Shown here: positions 12,012-23,571 of the stretch, one piece after another | Position numbering within the stretch: position 1 is the stretch's first letter | Layout of the letters: every line of letters begins with the position of its first letter | Assembly (NCBI RefSeq): GCF_002078875.1 | Contig: NC_034438.1 | Span: 18,769,755 to 18,833,754, forward strand | Source: Numida meleagris | Taxonomy: Eukaryota > Chordata > Aves > Galliformes > Numididae | Reading direction: 5' to 3' | DNA: 64,000 nucleotides | The notes under the pieces: model-generated | The model's database searches: none | Told to the model about the DNA's origin: nothing | Seen by the model: only the letters and a program-made list of their open reading frames with translations | Position numbers and translations under genes: made by a program

Positions 12012-12560
12012 GGTTTCCCCAAAAGTAATGCCTTCCATTCATTTCTGTGGAAACTACCAAGACTATGAAGAGCACAATAGCAGTAATTGATAGAGCAAAT
12101 TCTCAGCTATAAAACATTATTTTTCAACATAGTCACCACCATTAGCTATGCATTTTTGCCAGCCTTGAACAAGAGCCTGCATGCCACGCTCATAAAAATC
12201 TGCACCAGTGGGGATGACCCACTGCCACTGTCCTTGTTGCCACTGCTGAAATGCACCACTCACCACCTCACTGTGCTCACATCCACTGTTCAGTCTCCAT
12301 AAATATTTAGCAAGTGTCAATGGATGTCAATGAGTGCCATTTTTCCTCATGAAGGAATTCAGTGACAAACTTTTATTTCATATGCACTTCCATGTCAGAT
12401 GGCATTTGGGCAGACTGCTGCCATGTGTCTCATGGCAACAAAATGTAATGGAACATCAGTGGGCAGGTTCAGCTTCTATTCTCATACCACCAACTTTGTG
12501 GGCCTCTGATGCCTTTAGTCAACATGACAAAATAGGAGGCATTATTTTTGGAGCAGCCCT
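12012..12560 (-). mobile_element. Mariner (Galluhop-like) transposon, internally deleted
   Basis: Terminal inverted repeats are visible: ggtttccccaaaagtaatgcc at the left and, in complement of the right end, agggctgctccaaaaataatgcct. A TA lies directly outside the left end; the right side now reads CA, with TA two bases further on. At 12117-12320 the minus strand encodes a transposase C-terminal tail ending WQKCIANGGDYVEK, resembling the mariner 'W.KC...G.Y.E' ending. At about 550 bp it is far shorter than an autonomous mariner (about 1.3 kb), and the catalytic DDD domain is mostly missing. It cannot move by itself. The sequence fits the chicken element known as Galluhop or Mariner1_GG, from recall. 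Confidence 0.85.
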
Positions 12561-15500
12561 CATATGTATACATTTCTTTCAGATTTAAGAATGATCACTG
12601 GCAGCACTTACACAGCATCCCCAAGGGCCTCTAGGTGTTATGAGCACTGTTATTTTTCTGTATTACTGTAGACTTCAGAAGCTGTAAGTTTACTGTACTA
12701 GCTGGTGAGGAGAACGAAAAACTCTCAACCCCCACTCTCAGAGACTTTAGAATCTAAAGAAAGCAGGCAGATGTAGTTAGACGATAATGAGCGATACATA
12801 TAGGAAAACATTAAGGTAATGACAGAGTATTGATGAGCACAGTAGGGAGTAGGTGTAGCATATCAGAAGTCAAGCCAGTCAAAATTTTCTACATGCTGTG
12901 GAGCAGAGTGGTATAGAGATGTATCTATTTAGTCATGCAACATCTATCTATACAGATTAGTAGCTAAGGTATTGAGCATAAAGAAGCTTGGTTAACAATC
13001 AGCAGTTGTAAGATAGAGAAAAAGAGAGAAGCAGATAAGTAAATTAATTTTCACTGCCATTTTACTGCTTCTGAAAACTAACTCCTTTTTTGGGATTCTC
13101 TTCAGATTCTTCTCATGGAAAATTAAAGTACTAACTGCCAAGCAAGGCAGTGGAGAGTTTGATTCTGCCTTCCAATTTAGGTACATAACTTCCTGTATCA
13201 AAATCAATAGGCATTAAGCACTTAAACACTTCTGTACAGCACTTTGGCCTGAATATAATTATCAGTTACACTGAGAAAAAGACAGTAAGTCCTAAACCCA
13301 ACTCTTTTTCAGTCCATACACAGATGGACCTGTCCCTGTACTGTTCTCATTTTCTCCTTTCTTGCATATTTTTGTGACATGTAAATTGACACTATGTACA
13401 GGTACCAGTTTAGGAACTTCTGAAAAACCGACCACACAGTATTCTTACATTTGGCTTAAATTTACCAAACTGTATAGTCTGTTAATTCTCATAACTAGCA
13501 TGTGGATAACACTTCAAAATTAACATTCATGAAAGCTGGTAACAAAAAAATAAGTACATAGTGAAGAGGAAAGTAAAAATGTGGCAGGTTCAACTATAAA
13601 AAGACATATGAGAATTTTCATTTCCTCTTTTCATGTAGGAATAGAGAACCGAAGAATGATTTAAAATATTCATCTGCCCTTTGCAATGGTGGTTAAAGAA
13701 AAGGTCAAAAGCATTCTGATGAAGCTATAAAATGAAGGCACAGTCTAAAAGCGTGGGACTAGAAAACATCTTAAGAGAGAGGTAAATCCCAGTGCTTAGT
13801 TTGGAATGCTCCTTCTTAAATAAGTACACGTAGGCATTTTTATTTTTTTTTATCAAAAATGTTTTCTAACCTATGTTAAATAGCTGATAATTTTTTATGA
13901 TGGCTAGAGTCTCCCATGAGTAAATTAGATAAGCATGCTGTAGTTATATAAAATTTACTACTTTTTTCAAAAGAAAGAAGAATCTGAAGAAAACAACAAA
14001 TAGATGTTTTAAACTCAGATTGCTCTAATGGAATATAAGTGAAAAAGGATAGTTCCAAATACTTTTCCAGCTAGTTTAAAAAAAAAGAAAAAAAGAGTAT
14101 ATAAATTCCTGTAAAAGAGCTTGGTGAGACATAATAGAACAATACGAGGAAAACTCACTAGCACACTAGCACCTACTTATTCATTCTAGGACTGCAAAAC
14201 TTCTGGGGAACCAAAGCATTCATCCTGTGTGGTCTCACGTTGTGTTATTTACTGCAGGGAATGTTCCTGCCTGCTGTGTAAAGCCTGACCAGCTAAATTT
14301 GTGCAGAGCACTAAGTCTCACAGTCATTCAAATTGGTGAGGATGCAGGGTTATGATACAATCACTAAAATATTAAAAGACACAAAAAGCACAAGTAAGGG
14401 GCTCTGTAGGCTGCCTTTTGCTCCGACTAGACGGAACAGCAGAAATATTACACCTGCTAAGTAAACTGTCACAAAATACGCCACTTTCTCTGTGGAACCA
14501 TGATAATGTCCACACCATTTGGTATGCATAGAAAATCACTGGTCCCACCAATTTCAGCATGCTATAAGGAGTTAAAAGTGCAGAGTGCCTTGAACAAATT
14601 TTCAGCTCCCTACATGTTTTCTCTCATTTTTTTTTTTCCTTAGTATTCTCCCATTTTGGACATCAGTGAGAAAGTTGCTGTCAGTCCCATGAGGATCAGG
14701 TTTTAACGCAGATCCCTGGAAGTTGATTGAGACACATTATTTATTATTATAAAATTAAAACTTAAAAATGCTAAGACATTTTATTATAAAATTTCCCTCA
14801 TCATCTACCATTCCACCTTATTTTAGTTAAAAGAATTAGGACCCTCAAGATTGGAGTCAAAGCACAGTGGAGACCACAGAACTAAACTTAGAGGGTTTAC
14901 AATGCCTGATCTCTCTAAAAACACTTTCCCATTAATGCCATTTTAATTTTTTCCAGTCTGTCTTGAAATGTCAGTTCTTTCCAGGTAAAGATTTCAACAC
15001 AAACTGTACAAAAAACTAAATGGAGCCTTTTCAGTCAAGAACACTGTAGATGCTTTCTGGTCCATGGCTGGTTGCAGCTGTCATTTGAAAACATCACATT
15101 CTTCATCCATTAGGTAACTATCTGCAGTCATTCCCTTTTCCAGTGCAAAGATGACTTTCATGAAAAAATAAAAATTAAGTATTCAGATTATTTACTAGAT
15201 AGAAGGGATTGCTTACAGGGATTTTCTTATTTGTTTATAATGAGTGAAATTAAACCCTTAAATATATTCAACACTTTTTAAAAACAGCTTTGTTTTTAAT
15301 ACGTTTAGTTTGAAGTAGCTTCTTGTTTCTCTTCAGATACCTGAATTATAGGATCTATTTCTTGTTAGCAAACTTACTTTACAAAGTGCATATTTTTGTC
15401 TCTCTCTTCTCTTAGAGACAGCCTTTTGAATTTAATGTAGCACAATCTATATAGTTGAAAAAAATTATCATCTTTAATAAATTTTTTTAATAAAAACAAT

Positions 15501-15629
15501 GATTTCTCCAGAAAATTTGCAGTATATTGAATGTTACATATTCTACACATATTGAAAATCCGCATATAATTAGAGAAAAATTCTATCTTTTCTGACCTCC
15601 TTTACTGTTCAAGCTTAGAACAATTGAGG

Positions 15630-15676
15630 AAAAAAAAATAAAAAAAAAAAGAAAGAAAGAAAGAAAGAAAGAGAGG
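15630..15676. repeat. A-rich tract followed by (GAAA)n microsatellite
   Basis: A nearly pure A stretch leads into about six GAAA copies and a GA-rich tail. It could be an old poly(A) seed that grew into a microsatellite, but I see no retroposed sequence next to it. Confidence 0.92.
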
Positions 15677-16396
15677 AGGTGGAAAGAGAAAAAATAAAGT
15701 AGCCACACAGTTACTGTAAACTAAGTGTACAGCTATTTCACCCTCCCAATGCATTTCAGGCTAGAAATACCACTCAATGGCTTGCAGCAATCTTACCTTT
15801 CCTAGCTTCTCTGCGAGATGGGACACTCAATCTTTATGTACTTTATGCACCTAAAAGTTTTCTCTGACAGACTGATGAAATTTTACTGTGATTGAATAAA
15901 TGTATTAAAAAGTAATACTGGCATTTAGTTAGAACCTGCAAGAGACTTTTCACAGTGTGCATTTTCCTCTAAAAATGAGAATACATGGTCACAGCAAATT
16001 GCAAATTCTGCTGAAGGAGAAGTTACAGACTGAGACTTTCCTTCCTTTCTGAGGTCAGAAAAAATACTGCTATGTGAACCAATTACTTGTCTGTGATGTT
16101 AACCCCCTTCACAAATGCTTCTGCCAAGCCTTCAATCCCAGCCACAGTGCCCTCATTTTTCAAATTCCCAGGCTCAGTTATTTATTCAGGACAGCTCATT
16201 TCAACAACTAAATGATTGGTAAAGTCAGACTACATTTAGCCGCTAGCATTCCTTGGATGTCTGACCTGTAGAAGTGCACAAAATACATTACAAAATGTAC
16301 AAGCCCTTAGTGGGATTCTGGAAGCTAGCCGCTCTGATGGGCTTTCCGTCAGTGTCAATTCAGGGGTCCTGTGAAAGCTAGAAAGACATATACACC

Positions 16397-16414
16397 TTTT
16401 TTTTTTTTTTTTTT
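16397..16414. repeat. T homopolymer
   Basis: Eighteen consecutive T bases. Confidence 0.95.
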
Positions 16415-16564
16415 AATGAAATGAACTCTAATACAGCACAATTTCTCAAACACCCAGAATATTTCCATAAATCTATTAAAACCATTCAGTGAAATCTCAA
16501 ACCAAACATGTATTTTCCAGATGGTTTCCTACCTCCTAATTTGTAAACTCACTTCCTTACCATT

Positions 16565-16705
16565 AGAGAATCACAGAACGGTATCCCGAGTTGGAAAGGG
16601 CCCGTGAGGGCCATCAGTGCCATGACCACTGCCCTGGGGAGCCTGTTCCAGGGTTTGACCACCCTTTGGTGAAGAACCTTTTCCTAACCTGAAATGTAGG
16701 TGTAG
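16565..16705 (-). mobile_element. CR1 LINE 3' fragment, antisense, internally deleted
   Basis: It starts with the CR1 terminus in complement (gaatcacagaacggtatc, then ttggaaagggccc). It continues with the 'ctggggagcctgttccag' and 'accaccctttggtgaagaac' blocks. The usual sequence between the terminus and these blocks is shortened, so the copy carries an internal deletion. Confidence 0.87.
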
Positions 16706-17093
16706 AAATGACTGCTGAAAGAATAACACTTGAAGAATCAGAGAGGTGTAGAGGGATGCCACAGTTAATCGCACATTACAATTATGAGGCTATTTGTCAG
16801 GTGCCTCTCACTGTGTTTTTCCATGGATTCTTATTTTCAGAATATGCCCTTTACTTTTCATTTCTTTTATAAAGTAGCATAACCCTTTCATGCAATGTTG
16901 CCTGAACATATGCTTTTAAAGCAGATTTATCACAGTGAGGTTACTGTGGTATTTCCGATATAAACTAAGAAATCTTCCAAATGCTCCAAATGCCAACATT
17001 TTCAGAGTAGCAGAAAAACTATATAATTTATGTGAAAAAAATGCTCTTCTTCACACACACGCATAAACAGAAGAGCATGGAGTCACAGTGGCA

Positions 17094-17560
17094 GGAGAGG
17101 TAAACCCAGTAGCCCAGTTCAAAAAGAGATCCTCTGCCTAGCCCAACACAGCCATCCCAAAAGAGCCATCAGGCTGGAGGTGACACCCAGCATTGTGAAT
17201 CAGTGGGAGAGGCTCTTTGCAGAACCTCACAGGCTGATGGCCAGGGGCATGGCTCCAGCTATGGAGAGTCATGGCAGCAATGGGGTGTGCTGGGACCCTG
17301 GGGTCAGCTACTGGTATGATGCCTTCATCATGATCAGCCAGAGAGGGCATGAGGCTATTGCTGTTTAGCTACTTGTGTTTGCCTGTATACTTCTCTCTGT
17401 GTTGATCTCAGAGACCACGAGCACCTGCATGTGTTAATGTGTGTTGTGCCCCTCCTCGGAGTGCTCATGCTGCTCCCAGGTCAGACCTGAGGACACAGAG
17501 GTATGGCTGCCTCACCTCCATCAGGCCTCTGGATTCAGGAGGCTTAACAGCATCCACAAA
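17094..17560. other. GC-richer block of unknown origin
   Basis: This stretch is visibly richer in G and C than its neighbours and has few simple runs. A 62-codon plus-strand frame at 17180-17368 (contains NQWERLFAEPHRLMARG) and overlapping minus-strand frames exist. I recognise neither a protein family nor a transposon. It could be an old repeat, a retrocopy fragment or part of an unannotated exon. Confidence 0.35.
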
Positions 17561-19471
17561 AGCAGAAAATCCAAGATCTGTTGAAGCAGTATGTACTATT
17601 ACACTGCATGTAAACATTTCAGAGAAACAAAAGTAAAAAGAACGAAAACTTTTCTCTGTAAAGTTTGAAGGAAAACTTAAAAGTGAAGCTCCTATATTGT
17701 TTCAAGACTAAAATCAGTAAAGAATAGAAACTGTTAGTGCAATCAGCTTTCATGCTGATCACATATTTTGTATCCATGATTAACTTACTAAGTGTGAATT
17801 ACTTCTTTTGGGGGAGGGGTGGTACTACAGAAGAAACAAGAAAAAAAGAATCTGCTGAATCAGATCTTTGGCGGATGCTTTAGTCTGAGCAGTAGAAGAG
17901 TTTTCAGTAATTAATAGCCAGCTGCACATTTTGATACAATGCCAGATGGGTCCTGCGTCATTAAGTATTACTGAAACAAGTTACTATTTATCAGGTAATG
18001 GTCCAGGAAAATAAAATCTTCAAAAAACAGAACAGTTTTCTTAAGAAACAACGGTGTATCTAAGGAGTAAATTGATGGTTATTATTTTATTCCATTAAAA
18101 AATAAAGTATCCAGAATGCCATTTTATGTACAAAATGTTCACATACAGGAGAAAATCTATTACTAATCTACATTTACATTTCAAAGAAAGTTCTTTTGAC
18201 AAAACTAGCACCACTGTTAGTAATTAACATTCCTTGATAACTCCTTTAAGGTGTTATTTTTCAACTATTTATATATTTGCCGAAGATTAGCCATCCAGTC
18301 AGAAACTGTTCTTCCTGAGTGTTTGCCCCAAGGTAGTTCATTATTGATAAAGCAGTTTAGTAGAGTGGGATGCAGATGCTCCCATGCAATAACAGAATAT
18401 TTAAATCCATTCATATTTCCCACAGATGATCTCCATATGAACCTCGCACAATTTTGGAATTGCTTAGCAATGAATTTTAAGGATAGATTAGTAGGAATGC
18501 AGAACACACCTAACTGCAAAAGCTGATTCATATTTGGATAAAGTTTGTACTACTAAAGTACTGAAAATATTGGACAACTGAACTTTGGGTACTTCGAATT
18601 ACACATTGCATGCTAGTAGACGCTTCTTCATACCTCAAAGCCCCTTCTGGAAAATCAGTCTAGCAAAATTCTGTCAGTAGTGATACAGCACATCATGTAA
18701 TCTTTGTGAAGCTCATAGATTCTACAATAGGAAGAGCTAATGAAATCTCATGAGTAGGCCATTTGGAATCTGTGGCACGTTTGCAATGACTAATTTTAAG
18801 GAAAAAGTGCAGGGCTGTTTACTGAACAAGAAACTGTGGTCAATTGCCATTGAAGCTAAGGTGTCCTGTAGAAGCTGCAGTATGCCTTCATGCATTTAAA
18901 AAATATATAACTCACACACATATGAATGCCAAATTTAAAGTCACCATATGGTGCATGTCACCAGAACCGTACTATTTCACAACTTTTGGATCTTTGGAAC
19001 CTTTTTTTTACATGATTCCATTTGTTTTTATATAATCTCATAGACAACAGTTTTGGCGCTGCTTTTGCAACAAAAGTGAATTTTATATGGTGCTAAATTT
19101 ACTCAAACAGCTGCATGCAAAATTATGCCCTAGTACATTCTGTAATCTTTAATGGGAGGAAATGGGGATTCTATTAGAAAGCCTCTTTACAACTACTTGA
19201 TTTGCTTGTGCACAACAAGCTCATGGGTATGTAAGTGGTTATTTTCAAAGAGTATGATGATAGGGGATGTGAACACCTGAGATTTAGAAGGCAAGTAGTT
19301 GGTCTAGATTTGGTCAGGAAAATAGTTGAACAGTTTTAAAGAGATATGTAAATATTTTAACTGTGAATCAGATCAATAACATCATGTCCCACTATATGGA
19401 GGTACACAAAATAAGAATGAACAACAACCAAGACACTGTCTTCAGAAACGGGGTTGAAAGATTTTTGGCAT
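17561..19471. other. Unique AT-rich sequence, no confirmed gene
   Basis: No repeat recognised. It contains the segment open on both strands at 18240-18540, described separately. Confidence 0.5.
18240..18540. other. Candidate conserved noncoding element or unrecognised exon, open on both strands
   Basis: Plus-strand frame 18251-18526 (91 codons) and minus-strand frame 18265-18531 (88 codons) almost fully overlap, which is unusual in such AT-rich DNA. Neither translation resembles a family I know, and neither has a convincing splice acceptor and donor at its ends. Sequence complexity is higher than around it. Conserved noncoding DNA is one explanation and chance is another. Confidence 0.25.
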
Positions 19472-20435
19472 TATCACAGAATCACAGAATGGTCATGGTT
19501 GGCATGAACCTCTGGAGTTCATCTTGTCCAGCCTCTCTGCTCAAGCAGGGATATCCAGAGGCAGCTGTCCAGGATTGTGTCCAGGTGGCTTTTGAAGATC
19601 TCCAAGGAGGAGACTCCATAACCACCCTGGACAACATATTCCAATGCTCCATCACCTGCACAGCACAGAAGTTCTTCCTTATGTTCAGAGGGAACTTCTG
19701 GTGTTCCAGTTTGTGCCCACTGCCTCGTGTCCTGGCACTGGACACCACTGAAAACACCATGGCTCCATATTCTTTGCAACCTCCCTTCAGGTATTTGGAG
19801 ACAGCAGTGAGATTCCCTTAACCTCCAGCTTGAGCAGTCCCAGCAATCTTAGCCTCTCCTCACAGAAGAATTACTCCAGTCCCTTCAGCATGGTAGCCCT
19901 CCACTGGACTCTCCAGTATGTCTAGGTCTTTTTTGTACTGGGAGCCTACAGGCTCAGGTTTGGCCTCAGAACACAGGTTTGGCCTCATCACTGATGAGTA
20001 GAGAGGAAGGATCACCTCTCTTAACCTGCAAGTGATACTTTGCCTAATGTAGTCAGGAATACAGTTAGTGTTCTTAGCAGTAAGAGCACACTGCTGACTC
20101 ATGTTCAACATGATGTCCACCGGGACTCCTGGGCCCTTCTCTGCAGAGCTGCTTTCCAGCTTTGTGGTGCTCCACATGCATGGGTGCCTTGGGGTTTTTC
20201 TTCTGCAGTTTTTCTTCTCTGCACTTCTCCTTGCAGAGCTTCATGAGGCTCATGTCAGCCCACCTCTCCAGCCTGTCCAATTCCCTCCTGATGGCTGTAC
20301 AGCCCTCTGGTGAGTCAGCCAATTCCCCGGTTTCATGTCATCCATGAGTTTACTGAGGGTAATCTACCTTGACACCCAGATCATTAATGAAGATATTAAA
20401 CAGGATCAGACTCAGTACTGATTTCTGGGGTTTTT
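19472..20435 (-). mobile_element. CR1 LINE, antisense, about 0.96 kb
   Basis: It begins with the double CR1 terminus in complement (atcacagaatcacagaatgg). The minus strand carries decayed ORF2 C-terminal sequence: KFPLNIRKNFCAVQVMEHWN, further upstream a LNMSQQCALTAKN-like segment, and finally the region complementary to 'ctgtttaatatcttcattaatgatc'. That last part corresponds to the RT 'LFNIF.ND' block, so the copy extends into the RT domain. The frame is broken in several places. It is the same CR1 type as 52200-52997. Confidence 0.9.
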
Positions 20436-20489
20436 GCTCCTTACTTTGCACTTTGTTCCTCATACAACAGGATGTTTCTGCTTAATGAA

Positions 20490-20685
20490 TTAATTGCCAA
20501 AGGATGTTGTACATAGCTTCCAGAGGAGACTGGACAAATACTTAAGAAATATCTGAGCTGAAAATAATTTGAGAGTGAGAAAGCACTTGTGGGAAGTATC
20601 ATACAGCATTTTCCCCTGTGGACATCTGCTTACAGCCAGAATACCAGACTAGAGATACCCTTGGCTACAACCATTCCATCCATTC
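20490..20685 (+). mobile_element. Ancient CR1 (CR1-Y/L3-like) 3' fragment
   Basis: Phrases such as 'aggagactggacaaatact', then 'cagccagaataccagactaga' and 'acccttggct' resemble the 3' region of old CR1-Y-type elements, which read 'gagactggacaaatt' and 'gacaggatactggactagatggaccttggtctg'. It is strongly diverged and lacks the younger CR1 terminus. The assignment comes from recall. Confidence 0.45.
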
Positions 20686-21498
20686 ATACAGTAAGTACAC
20701 TTTCACAGTATAGCTTGAGTATCTACAGTAGCTTGAACTAAAACAGTTTTATCCAGAAAAGATGAGAAAAAAGAAAGTTTCAGGCCACACCACCACTTCA
20801 CTTTGTATAAACTTCTGCCTTTGAATTTCCTCCCCACTCCTGCCCTGCTCTTAGATGAAACTCTTTGAATTATGAATTACTTCTTTCTATGACTGTGAAC
20901 AATACTTATTACTTATTAATTATTCTTGATTATAATTTTTACACTGAACTGTAATAATAAAGAACATTAAATTGTTTCTTAAGAACAGCCACTACAGGAG
21001 AAAACGCTTTTGCTACTTCCATGTATCCCTCCATAAAATTGGTATGAATAAAGGATTTTATATTTTTTGAACACTGATATTTTCATGGAAAATATAATAT
21101 TGAATCAATTATTTTTTATTAAAATCAAATACCCTGGAAAAAGACAAAATAAAAGGAATAAGTAAGAAAAATAAAGCTTTTTCACATAAGAAGTATCTTG
21201 AATAATGAGCTATTCATGTAAATATACAAATGTGCTTAAGACAATAAGTTCCCGATTTCTCTTTAAAATAGCATGTCATACATCTGCATCACTGTTAAAC
21301 AAATTAGCAGTAAGAAACTTAGAACTACAGAGCAAAACTACTGCTGGAATGGGTGCTGCATATTAAACCCCATTTTCCTACAAAGCAACTAAATGGAGAA
21401 AGGTATATATCATTTTTAAGCCAATGGAGTGCAGGGGAGAGGGGAGTGGTTGAATTCCTGTAGTTTAAATAAGATGTAAAATATCCATTATACTTTTT

Positions 21499-21878
21499 AT
21501 GTTAGAAGCTATCCTGTTCATCCTAGCTCCATCAGTGACAGTCATAGAAAATCACTGTGTCCTCAGGGGAGATCTGGGGCATATTCAAATTTCAGATAAA
21601 TCCATCATCTTCCTAAATGAACTGTCACAGAAGACATTTGGGTGGCCTACAACTTCTTGTGGCTCTTTCCCAAATCTAGTTCTATGTGACTTGTGCAACA
21701 GAAGTACACCAAGGAGAAATGGTGTCAAATATACCAAGCAAGATGCCAGTAAGATGGCAACACTGAACAAAGCTGTGACTTTCAGTGCCTGCAAATTCAT
21801 TAATCTCTGATTCATACTGCTTTCTGCAAGCCACCCTATAAGTGTTAGTGCTTTACACACGTTAATGTCATGCTGCAC
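21499..21878. other. Segment with overlapping open frames; minus frame has a hydrophobic stretch
   Basis: Plus frame 21499-21810 has 103 codons and minus frame 21585-21878 has 97. The minus product contains a hydrophobic run (VTALFSVAILLASCLVYL) followed by a basic stretch (KSHRTRFGK), which could be a membrane anchor. An acceptor-like 'atatttcag' lies just upstream of the minus frame, but no good donor lies at its far end. I do not recognise a family; chance is the default explanation. Confidence 0.2.
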
Positions 21879-22424
21879 AGCTGAAATATGAGGTATTCTC
21901 TACTATTAAAAAGTACCAGAATTAAGGCCTAGGGTCAACAAAAAACATATTTCACTATTTCTTCCAAAGGTTCTACACAACAGAAGAAGTTTTACCCATT
22001 ACAGCTGTGCAAGGATTGTTTTCAAGAATATACTTGTAAATACATTGTTTCTATTTTTTTATGTTAAATTGTTTGAAAATGTTGGTATATCTTCTGAGTA
22101 GGATTTTCAATAGCAAAATTAAGACATGGCTAAATGTAAAATAAACATTAAAACAGACACAGCTTTAGTGTTCTGATGACTGACGAAGAAACAGGATGAT
22201 TAAAGGACCAAAGAAAAGTGAGAAGTTCTTTCTCAAGAGCTGTCATACTATTTTTTTAACCTTCCAACATTAACACTTTGAATAGATCTTATGTTCTAAA
22301 CTAGTAATTGAATAATCAAATGGTGTGAGGAAACCTTGGTAGGCGGAATCATGAGCCCTCTAAGGTGTGCGGAATACATCACCACCTTTGAGGCTTATAG
22401 GCCATCTTACTCTCAGAATGTGTG

Positions 22425-22453
22425 TTTTTTTTTTTTTTTTTGTTTTTTTTTTT
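22425..22453. repeat. Interrupted T homopolymer
   Basis: Seventeen T bases, one G, then eleven T bases. Confidence 0.95.
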
Positions 22454-23092
22454 GTCACAGGTCACATTGTATCTAGAATTGGTAAAGAACTACAACAGGT
22501 TGTAGAACCTACACTTTCATGATTTTTTTTAAAATGCTAACAACCTGAGATTGTATCTGCTGAAGAAAATCATGACGAAGGAAAGTACTCCACAGTAGAG
22601 AGAACTAGCTTGAAGAAACACAAGACTCGTCTCTTAAATGTAGTTATAAGCATTTGGTTGAGCAAATACTCAGTTTATGTTATCTGCTTGACAAAGTGAT
22701 TGGTATGAAACCCTTACAGTGCTTTAGATGTTTTTCTGCTTTTCTGTAAATTGCAAGAAATCCATGTCTGACCGCAGTCAACTAATACGGTTTCTGAAAA
22801 ATTTTAGAAAGAATTGTTTCCTTAAAAATTTTGTGGTAGAATAAGTTGTACTGCAAATCACATTTAAGATCAAAATGCCATTATGCCTTCATTTTAATAC
22901 ATTATCTTTCCTGACTGAGATAGATGCAAATGCCTCTGTCCCATCTACTTCCTGAGAAAATTACTGATATTATTTTCATACGAAAAAAGTACAACCAGAT
23001 CTTGATACTCATGCTGCCTGAACAATTCCAGCTTCTCATGAGTTTTGTAGAAAATTATGATATTCCAATCTGGGTCTACCTACGCACCTTAC

Positions 23093-23183
23093 ATTTTATT
23101 TTATTTTATTTTATTTTATTTTATTTTATTTTATTTTATTTTACTTCATTTTTACTATTTCTTCTTCATCTTCTTCTTTTTTA
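23093..23183. repeat. (ATTTT)n microsatellite with pyrimidine-rich tail
   Basis: About ten near-perfect ATTTT units at 23093-23143 are followed by a degenerate TTC-rich stretch up to about 23183. The 86-codon frame across it, with repeated FYFIL residues, is an artefact of the repeat. Confidence 0.97.
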
Positions 23184-23571
23184 ATAGAGAGTAATTGGCA
23201 GCAAAGCAAAATTAAGCAGAAGATCCTAATACCAAAAAACTCTATCCCTATGTAGAGTCAATAAATTATAATTATCTACATCAAGCTTCATAACCTATAG
23301 TCACACAATTGATTACGCCCCTCTAAACTGTATTCTGATCCACGAGCTATTTTGTTTGTAACCTGAAACAAGTCCTAGATTACCAGACAGCCATGCAGGA
23401 ACCTGAGAACTCTCATCTACTCTCTCCCATCTTAAAAAAGACTGCACTTTAGGAGAAGTTGGGGTCTATTGCAAAATCATAACTTTTTATGCAAACTTCT
23501 TAGAGAAGACAATGAAAATTCAAATATTTAGATTGGCAAAAAACTCAGATTTATAAAATAAATCTTCTCAC
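23184..23571. other. Short unique stretch, nothing recognised
   Basis: AT-rich sequence between the microsatellite and the next CR1; no gene or repeat seen. Confidence 0.55.

Larger units (their letters stand above)
12561..16562. other. Unique AT-rich sequence, no gene seen
   Basis: About 4 kb with only short non-conserved-looking reading frames. Apart from the A-rich/GAAA microsatellite and the T run listed separately, no repeat is recognised. A strong polypyrimidine tract ending in TAG at 14643 could be a 3' splice site, but the segment after it lacks a convincing donor. Confidence 0.55.
20686..23092. other. Unique AT-rich sequence, no confirmed gene
   Basis: No repeat recognised except the T runs at 22425-22453. 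Two overlapping frames on opposite strands at 21499-21878 are noted separately. The rest shows only short frames. Confidence 0.5.

Noticed and set aside
12334..12588. 84-codon plus-strand frame
   Set aside because: It runs antisense through the mariner element and past its right end; no independent support.
14625..14700. Possible exon after the strong acceptor at 14643
   Set aside because: The segment to 14699 is open in one frame, but the downstream donor (cag/gtttta) is weak and nothing supports the peptide.
19363..19821. 152-codon plus-strand frame
   Set aside because: It lies mostly in the antisense of a CR1 copy; shadow of the repeat.
22924..23184. 86-codon plus frame ending in repeated Phe-Tyr-Ile-Leu
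   Set aside because: Its second half is translation of the ATTTT microsatellite.
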